Shown: one piece after another, positions 56,626-64,000 of the stretch
Position numbering within the stretch: the stretch's first letter is position 1
How the letters are laid out: each line of letters begins with the position of its first letter
From: Parietaria judaica
Lineage: Eukaryota > Streptophyta > Magnoliopsida > Rosales > Urticaceae
Length of the DNA stretch: 64,000 nt
Assembly: GCA_954871525.1 (NCBI GenBank)
Contig: OX940865.1
Coordinates: 18,956,420 to 19,020,419, forward strand
Reading direction: 5' to 3'
Made by a program: the position numbers and the translations under genes
The notes under the pieces: generated by a model
Databases searched by the model: none
What the model was told of the DNA's origin: nothing
The model's input: only the letters and a program-made list of their open reading frames with translations

Positions 56626-57564
56626 TTATCCGAACTGTTGGGACGTGAACTCTCCACCTCGATCTGTTCGTAGGGTCTTCAGTCTATGTCCAGACTGGTT
56701 CTCGACGAGCCTCTTGAACTTCTTGAAGACTTCAAGGGCTCCACTCTTCTCCTTTAGTGTATAAACCCACATCCAACGGCTGTAATCATCAACAAGTAAA
56801 AAGAAGTACTTGTTGTCGGCTAGAGTGGCCGGGGTGATTGGACCACACAGGTCAGCGTGCACCAGTTGGAGGGGTCGCTCTGCTCGGAACTTGGCCTTGA
56901 TCGGAAATGGCACTCTTGCCTGTTTCGCGACCATACAGCATTCGCAGAGCTGGTTGGGGTGTTCAATCTTCGGTACCCCAAAGGCCATCCTCTTCTCTCC
57001 CATCATCTTGAGCGTGTAGAAATTTACGTGCCCAAGTCGTGCGTGCCACAACCAAGCTGGGTCTGCCAGGGACGCCATTAAGCAGACGGGTTGGCCCGTC
57101 TCTAGGAGTATCTTGTACAACCTGTTCGGCGTTCTCTTCACCTTCATCAACAGGGCGCATCTTTGGTTCCACATCTTCAGGTATGTGCCGGCCATCACCA
57201 CTGTGTTGCCGACCTCCGTCATCTGACCGAGGCTGATGATGTTACTCTTCAGCTTCAGTATGTAGTACACCTGGGTAAGCAGGCGTTGGTCCCCGTTCTT
57301 GCATTGGAACAGGATGGACCCTCTGCCTCTTATTTCGACGATCGATTCATCGCCAAACTTCACGCTTCCTGTGATTTTCTCATCGAGCTCTTTGAACTTA
57401 CCTCGGTCTCCCGTCATGTGGTTGCTCGCACCATTGTCTAAATACCAAACGTCGTTATAGACATTCTTCTCTCCGTCTACGAGGAGGTTTGCAATAACCT
57501 TGTCCTCAATAAGCATGACCGTCTCTTCAGCCGTTTTCTCCGGGATGGGCTTTTTCTCGGCCAT
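56626..57564 (-). pseudogene. Element C pol: protease and integrase core
   Basis: 312 codons with the protease site WYLDNGASNHMTG, in which the usual DSG/DTG reads DNG, then HARLGHVNF, the CECC zinc motif, LVHADLCGPI, LVDDYSRWMWVY and TDRGGEF. The first frame overlaps it in another register, which implies a frameshift near 57550. Confidence 0.85.
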
Positions 57565-58663
57565 CGTCAGCTCGGGCTCCGGGCTCGACTTCTCGTCGAC
57601 TGGCTCCTAGGTCGGTCTTCTCTCTGACCGCTTCTCGCCCGGGCTCAGCTTCGCTCTTGCGTTTGATGCTCGTCTCCTCGTCTCTCCGCACTTCAATGTT
57701 CTTCTCCTGCTGGGCGAACATCAGCATTTGCTCGTCTTCGTCGAATCTTGTCAGATTCGCTTCATCGCCGTGCTTCTTACTGCGGCATTCCGATGCATAG
57801 TGCCCGAGTTTCTGACAATTGTAGCACTTCACCGTGCTCTTTTCTCTTCGGAACGTGGTGCCTTCCTGGCGGGGTGAGCTACTGCCGCGACCTCGCATGT
57901 CACGACCTCGCCCTCGTCCTCGGCCTCTACCACGTGCTCGACTATCTCCGCCGTACCCGCCACGACTCGACGAGCTTGAAGAAGACTCAGCTCCATAGTT
58001 CTTCTTCTGCTTGGCCACCCATTCTTCATGTGTCAACAGGAGGTGCTTCTCATATTTGTTCTTTAGTGTGACGCCGCCCATTTGCTTAGCCATCGCTTCC
58101 TGGCTTGCCAGTAAATTCTCAAACTCTACAAGTGATGGTTGAACAGGCCATCCTTGTACAGCAATCACGAAGCTTCGGTACTCCGATCTCAACCCGTGGA
58201 TGATGATCCTCTTCATACGAGCCTCTCCAATGACGGACTTCGGATCGAGATCGCTAATCTCACGGCATATCGACTTGACCTTGTGAAAATACTGAGCAAT
58301 CGTCACGTCGCGTTGTGAGATTGATAGCAGCTCGTTCTCCAAGAGCTGTAGCCTTGCATCGTTCTTCTTTGAGAAAAGCGTCGTGAATGTTTCCCATGCT
58401 TCTTTGGACGTCTTGTCGTCACGAATGTGCTCCAATATCTCTTCTTCAATGGTGGTCTTCAGGGCAAACATCGCTTTGCCTGCTTTGATTCTCCATTTGC
58501 GTAGGGTGCCGTTAGCATCTTCCTCCGGCGGCATAGTTTCGCTTCCGCCGACGACCTCCCATAGGTCGTGCCCTTGCAAATAGGACATCATGCATGTTGC
58601 CCATGTATTGTAGTTGGTGTTGTTGAGTTTCTTGATACCTCCGACAACTTGGAGATCACTCAT
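57527..58663 (-). pseudogene. Element C gag
   Basis: 378 codons from the ATG at 58663, chosen over an upstream extension because MSDLQVVGG is a typical Copia Gag start. The UBN2-type Gag domain (NYNTWATCM to the QYFHKVKSI region) is followed by a Gly/Arg-rich tract and a CCHC knuckle, CYNCQKLGHYASEC, near 57793. The last ~70 residues probably read out of the true frame after an indel. Confidence 0.85.
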
Positions 58664-58820
58664 CGTGTTGGTAGTACCTCGACACAAAGAAAGCTCAGAC
58701 GATTCAATCTCAAGAAATTCGTTTCTGATGTGGAAGATCAGTCGGAACTGCAACCACAGAGCATACTAAGACTTTCAAGAGACCTAACAACGACACCAAT
58801 AACCTCGCTCTGATACCAAA

Positions 58821-58907
58821 TGGTTGTTCCAACTATTTGGAACTTTTGCCACAAAGTATAATGAAATAAGACTTTAAAGCACCACTCACGATTTCACTTT
58901 CTCTGAT

Positions 58908-58975
<68 letters not shown>

Positions 58976-59220
58976 ATGAGTAATAAATGGGAGAATAAGA
59001 CAAATGAGGAGATAGACTAAAACAAGGAGAGGAGTTTTTATTTGTGTTGGAGCTGCTTCACTTCAATCGATTCTTGCTGCTTTTATAGTCAAAAGAAATA
59101 CAACTAAAGTACTATAATACCCTCACAACTTGTGAGTAAAACAAAAACAAATGATAAACTATAATAGAACAAAAGTGATGGGCAAATTCACTTTTCTAAT
59201 TGGGCAAGTTTACCACCACA
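58821..59220 (-). repeat. 5' LTR of element C
   Basis: 400 bp, with a minus-strand TATAAAA box at 59081-59087. A long TA microsatellite (58910-58973) lies on the R-U5 side, 108-171 bp downstream of that box. Confidence 0.9.
58910..58973. repeat. Expanded (TA)n in the LTR of element C
   Basis: About 32 TA units, against about 6 at the matching place in the other LTR. The expansion happened after insertion or is an assembly artefact. Confidence 0.9.
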
Positions 59221-59225
59221 TACTT

Positions 59226-60600
59226 TTGGCACAAATAAAACGTAAAGACTATTGTTTTTTCTGATAAATCTTGCCAAAAACATAGTTCAAACTTCAAAGG
59301 ATAACCATACCTTCGATAAAGATTGCCAAATTTGATTATGAAAACTGTTTTAATTCAAAAGCTTTATATACTTCAATATTTCATTTGTAATAAGTAATGC
59401 AGTATATTCATTAACTTAACTTTGAAATTAGCAGTGTTTTGCTTCTTTTCTCTTCTTAAATTGTTATCGTTTATTTTCTTAGTTTTACTATTGTTCTTAA
59501 AAACTTTACCTATCCAAAAAAAAAATATAGAGTAAGTGAAGTTAATTAAAAATACATTATTACTTTACTCAAGAATGAGCCAAACATTATAATCAATCTT
59601 TTCAATTATTATTTTTAAAATATAAGAAAAATATTAATGGCAATCAATTGAATAAAATAATCAATTTTGAGGATTTTTTTTCGTGACATTTTAATTTTAT
59701 ATATCAAAATTATAGATAGTAACAATAGATTAGAACATCAATTATTTTTTAGACCAAAAACATAGAAACATAGATATAATTCTATAATCATGTGCTTCTA
59801 AGATTTTGGTGAGGAACCAAAAAAAATGACGATTCAAATAGAATTAGAATTCGAATTTTAATGCAAGCTTGATCACATTTTTTGCTGACCTCTTTATTTG
59901 TTTTTGCAAGATTTTCCCAAACGGTCGATTGGGCTTTTTGTCACAAATATTATATAGCAAAGAGATATAATACGATAAATTATTAGGAAAAGAAACCTAT
60001 AAGAAATTCCGAGATTGATTTGAGAAAAAAAATAGCAGTGTGTTAATCTCACTTTTAAAATATTCGTTTGTCCTTAAATTTTTTTTTTCTTTTTTTGACA
60101 AAGTTGGGAAATTAATAGTACCAGTTAAGGAAAAGGAATGAAATTGAAAATAAACATAACTACTATACTCATTCCGCACTAAAAAGTAAAAATTATATGT
60201 TTTCATTTCAAATTTTTCTTTTATTAAACTTACATAAAAAAAAACTAAAAAAAAAACTAAATACATGTCATTTAATTGCCTTAAGAAACAAATAGATAAC
60301 TTAAGATCTTTTTAGGTCCGCCTTGTTCACTTGTTCAATAAATGTAATACCATCTTCTCCAAAAAGACATTGTATATAACAGGAAAATGCAAAATATTTA
60401 AGAGGTCACCAAATAATTTATAAATCACATATTCTTTCAAGCTAATTTCTATTGGACATGTTCGTGTGTTTTTCTTATCTAGATTATGGCCTTCTTATTA
60501 GTAAGTGTAATGCGATGTTTTTGCACAACAACGAAAAATAAGATCTGGGAAAGAAATATATTTCCAACCCTACAAATAAAACAAAGATAAGCCAAGCCTA
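59226..60600. other. AT-rich intergenic DNA, no gene seen
   Basis: No gene, RNA or complete transposon recognised. Confidence 0.45.
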
Positions 60601-60611
60601 CAGTCCAATGG

Positions 60612-60742
60612 CTTGAAGAAATATCTTGTAAAACCAAACTTGGGAGTAGCTGATGCCAAAAGATCAATCATGCTTAGAACTGATTTTGTGGCGGGAAAGC
60701 TTCCTGACGTTGTTGAAGAATCGATTCCTCCTAGCCGATAAT
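60612..60742 (-). pseudogene. Coding-like fragment, unidentified
   Basis: One minus-strand frame reads a balanced, non-repetitive peptide that includes SGSFPATKSVLSMIDLLASA. It has a possible GT donor after PKFG and runs to a stop near 60565. Composition differs from the AT-driven frames around it. I cannot identify the family; it could be an exon of a gene, a decayed exon or chance. Confidence 0.3.
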
Positions 60743-61479
60743 GTGTCTATTCTTAAAAAAAAGGAATAATATAACATAAGAATTCAAATCATTAAAAATA
60801 CGTTAACTCAAATAATATTCACAATAGCAAAAACTCAATCACAAACACATCATAGTACATAACCGATAATGTGTCTATTTTTAATCTATACACTTTTCAT
60901 TTTGGTATCAATAATTATGTCAAATTACAGATTTTCTTATGGAGTACAGTAAATACTTTATTATCCCCGTTCAGATGAGCTAATCGATCAGTTTTCTATC
61001 TTAAATATGGCTTCCGATTCCTATTATTTGGTGTAGTAAGGTCATAACCTGCTGTTTATGGTGCTTCAAAAAAAAACTTGCTATTTATGGAGAAAAGAAG
61101 AAGTATTTAAAGCTTAATTTGCATATATTCTTAAAAAAAAATTGTGATCAGCTTGATAGATTAAATTATCAAACTGCATGATGAGATAATGTTGAAATTT
61201 ATATCTCATATTGGCAAAAATAATTAGTATATCTCATATTGTAAGCTGCATTTAGACGGTATGTATCATATGTCATATTTAATATTTTTTCAAAGTGCTT
61301 CACTCACCTAACAAAAGCTTCAAGCTCCCTGATAATTATTATCTCCGTTGTAGTCTTGCCACTTTGTTCGTTTGCTTGTCATCTCATCACCGTTCAATTG
61401 AAATTTTCAAGGAAAAGAACCGATAAGACTCCTAAACATATACTCAATAATAGTTGATCCTCTAAGATTGAGTCAGGTT

Positions 61480-61600
61480 TAGCACTATGTATGGTCCGTA
61501 GGGGCGGAAAACCGATCAGCAGTTGGTCAAAAGGTGGCGGCTTTATGTGTACATGTAGTGTTCCTCGAAGAGATGTTACATTTATCACCAAAGATATTAG
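61480..61600 (-). pseudogene. Exon remnant similar to a plant SMP-domain (TEX2-like) lipid-binding protein
   Basis: The minus frame reads VTSLRGTLHVHIKPPPFDQL followed by IGF. From memory this matches the SMP domain of plant PH/SMP (formerly DUF2404) membrane proteins, where GTLRVHIKPPPSDQLWFGF is typical. Similarity fades after this point and the downstream exon motifs were not found. It is best read as a decayed fragment. No intact gene is supported. Confidence 0.4.
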
Positions 61601-61609
61601 GACCTAACA

Positions 61610-62290
61610 ATAGAAATGTGACGGTCAAGTTTATAAACCGATATGCAACAAAGTGAATCAATTGCAGAAAGAAAAAATGCAAGGATATGTTTCTTACAAA
61701 CTTTTATCGTGCAAAAAGAAAAAATGCATGGATATGTTTTCTTACGAATATGAAACTTTTATCGCAATGGAGATTGAATCTTAGACTCGAGCAAAAAAAA
61801 AAAAATTGATTCCGACCTCTCTAATCAATCCATAAAATTCAACCCAACTTGAAGAGGGAAAAAAAAAAACATACAAAATTCAAAAAAAAAAAAAAAGTGA
61901 TTCAAATCTATTCATGGAACTGGATAGGACTCTAATGTAATCTACTTTAAAATAACCAATAAAAGAAATAAAAAAGAAAAACTTTAAAAATCGGTGACGA
62001 AGAAGAGCGGATTTTAGTAGAAACTAAAATTTATGGGAATGAAACAAAAATACTTGCAAAATAACATGCAAAGGGATTGGACTTATTTTTAAAAGCAACA
62101 AAGAATAATGAAAAACACCCTTAAGAAAAAAAAATCAGAAATATACTTCTTTTCTACATTTAGTGAAAACTCTTGCCATACTAAATACCATCTGCATCTA
62201 AAAGCTCCTATATTCTTTTTTTTATATATATACTTTATTCTGTTATGCAGATCGATCAATTTATGTCAATTTGGTCATAAAAGTTTTAAT
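61610..62290. other. AT-rich intergenic DNA, no gene seen
   Basis: Poly-A tracts and AT-rich sequence only. Confidence 0.4.
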
Positions 62291-62653
62291 GGGCCCATTT
62301 GACACAACTTGATTTTTACAAAAAAATGTTTTTAGTTTTAGTTTAAAAAACAAATTGTTTTTGAAAAAAATGGCAAGTGTTTGGTAAATTGTATATAAAA
62401 CAGTTGTTATTGGTAACAAAAACTGTTTTAGCGTTTGGTAAAAAAAAATTATTTAGGCTAAAAAGACTAAAAATGTATTTTTTGTTTTTAGAAAAAACCA
62501 AAAGCTACGAATCCTAGCTTTTACAATTCATGAACAAAAATTCAAAATCGAGTTTGTGTTTTTTGAAAAAACAATTTTTCCAAACACCTGAATAGCGGTT
62601 AAGTTTATTTTATAAACAAAAACAGGGCTAAATAAGCTGTGCCAAACACACCC
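62291..62653. mobile_element. TIR element (MITE), family uncertain
   Basis: The left end GGGCCCATTTGACACAACTT is mirrored imperfectly by the complement of 'agctgtgccaaacacaccc'. The body contains complementary 'tttttg'-rich arms and repeated 'gttttt' words. No clear target duplication is seen, so the superfamily is left open. Confidence 0.55.
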
Positions 62654-63059
62654 ATATCGAAGAAAAAAAAATATGAAAAGACTGTACATATGTATAAATA
62701 CATAGGATTTGACTAATATCATATGAAATATTCTTATCATTTTAATCTCTTGCATGAAAAAAGGGTAACATAATATGAAATTTTCGTAAGTAAAGGATGT
62801 GTCTCTTCTCTCCGGAATTTATTTTCTATTCATCTCGTTCTCTTTTTAACATAACCTTTAAAGCAATTAAAAAAACGAAGAGATTATTTAACATAAACTC
62901 AGGAACCTCACTTACAAAAACAACATGAAGATTAAATTTTCTACTGAATTCCCTCTTAGTTTAATTTTTTTTTTCCTAAAAAAAAACAAAACCCGAATCT
63001 CATCATTTTGTTTATTTGATATCACTTTGGTTTCTTAAAGAAAATACTTTCACTTGAAT

Positions 63060-63690
63060 AATTCCACAGAACAAAGTCGATTCCAGGAATAAATTCTTGT
63101 TGTATTAACTAAACATTTAGAAAAAGAGGTCAAATAATAAGAAAAACGAACCTTGTTTCCGAAGGGTTTCTTAGCATTTTCTTCATCATAACTTAGTACA
63201 TTGAGAGGGGTTGAACATCAACTTTGAATACATAGTACTTAGGAAATTAAGAAAAAAATTATCGAAAAGAAAATTGAAAAGAGCACAAAGTCTGATCTTT
63301 GAAATCTATTTTAGTACATGTTTGTAATATAACTAAACAAATAAGAGAAAAATTCAAATAATGAAAAAATAACGAACCTTTTTTTTTTTTTAGAGATTTT
63401 TAATATATTTTTCCTCATAACTTATTACATGGAGAGTAGGTGAAACAACAACATTAAATCCATAGTAGCTTTGGAAAATAAAAAATTATGGATTTTTTTT
63501 TAAAAGAGCACAAAGTCGAATCCTTGAATTCTATTTTTATAGACTAAATAGAAAAATAGCTCAGCTAATAAGAAAAAACGAACCTTGTTTCCAAAGATCT
63601 TCTAAGCATTTTCTTCCCTATAACTTGGTTCATGGAGAAAAGTTGGAAAATCATCTTTTAATCCATACTTCTTTTGGAAAGAGTCCACCA
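63060..63690. repeat. Tandem repeat, about three ~215-bp units
   Basis: Landmarks recur in order. 'cacaaagtc.gatcc' is at about 63070, 63285 and 63509; 'aacgaacctt' is at about 63147, 63371 and 63576; and 'cataactt..tacatggaga' also recurs. The units are diverged and AT-rich, and the array may continue past the visible copies. Confidence 0.7.
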
Positions 63691-64000
63691 AACTACAATT
63701 TTTTGTAAAATATAACATGAAATAAATAATTTAAAAAAAGCTAAAACATTCGAACCAAATACCAAATATGACATGGTACTTAAGAATATAACAAAAGAAA
63801 AATTGAATTATTATATCACTCTATAGAAAATACCCCATAAACTGCGACTAAGTCGTCACTTCGGTTGATAGGAGTCGATGTTGCACTCCGAGGAGTATCT
63901 AAGAGAGTATTAATCGGAGAACGATTATAGTAAAAACTGAATCAGACTCGCGGGCATTTTTGCGGAGAAAAACTTATTCTGGCTAAATAAAAAATTCAAC
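63691..64000. other. Window end, no gene seen
   Basis: AT-rich tail with a GC-richer stretch at 63840-63960 that I could not assign. Confidence 0.4.

Larger units (their letters stand above)
53949..59220 (-). mobile_element. Copia LTR retrotransposon C
   Basis: LTRs lie at 53949-54300 and 58821-59220, flanked by exact TACTT duplications (53944-53948 and 59221-59225). A tRNA-Met primer site at 58807-58818 and a purine tract at 54301-54312 give minus orientation. The LTR lengths differ mainly because the right copy carries a ~64-bp TA run. All Copia domains are present in order, but the reading frame is broken at least four times. By eye the LTRs differ at only about 4 bases outside the microsatellite and one 4-bp indel. 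Confidence 0.93.

Noticed and set aside
1..64000. CRISPR arrays, bacterial operons, tRNA or rRNA genes
   Set aside because: No regular repeat-spacer pattern, Shine-Dalgarno context, cloverleaf or rRNA core motif was seen. The tRNA-like words are primer-binding sites of the retrotransposons.

Overview
This is nuclear DNA of a flowering plant, probably a eudicot. The evidence is AT-rich intergenic sequence, a split gene with GT-AG introns, a cluster of plant dirigent genes with TATA boxes, and plant-type LTR retrotransposons primed by initiator tRNA-Met. Nothing bacterial or viral is present. I cannot name the species.

Host genes. A six-exon minus-strand gene (8310-10176) encodes a conserved plant protein of 158 residues and unknown function. 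The main theme is a dirigent (DIR) family cluster from 13.8 to 52.8 kb: six intact intronless genes (13849-14430 -, 17402-17968 -, 19741-20322 -, 44767-45345 -, 50235-50831 +, 52228-52806 +) and one broken copy (38330-39157 +). All but the 50.2-kb gene are close relatives with GC-rich coding sequence in AT-rich surroundings. Each intact copy has a signal peptide, which fits secretion to the apoplast, where dirigent proteins guide phenoxy-radical coupling. Degraded exon-like fragments lie at 60.6-60.7 and 61.5-61.6 kb.

Mobile DNA. Four LTR retrotransposons, all on the minus strand, separate the DIR copies. (A) A Copia element, 20544-34658, has 183-bp LTRs and TSD CACAT and sits 221 bp upstream of a DIR start codon. 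(B) A large Copia element, 23981-34393, has 2.74-kb LTRs and TSD ACGAG and is nested inside A. (D) A short Ty3/Gypsy-type element, 39715-43403, has 842-bp LTRs and one open frame joining Gag to an integrase C-terminus and chromodomain, with protease, RT, RNase H and the integrase core missing. (C) A Copia element, 53949-59220, has TSD TACTT and several reading-frame breaks. There is also a GC-rich solo LTR (47834-49328), two probable solo LTRs (about 15.05-15.66 and 51.74-52.04 kb), and TIR elements: Mutator-like with 9-bp duplications (3694-4887, 46275-47294, 44178-44336), a hAT-like one with an 8-bp duplication (36646-37303), an Emigrant/pogo-like one (46870-47044), and others without clear duplications.

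How it fits together. The cluster grew by duplication: the DIR copies are similar, and intergenic blocks around 34.8 and 39.4 kb are related. It was then stretched by young insertions, whose LTR pairs differ by only about 1-2 percent by eye. The most unusual object is element D, a recently mobile non-autonomous element whose only protein is an in-frame Gag-chromodomain fusion.
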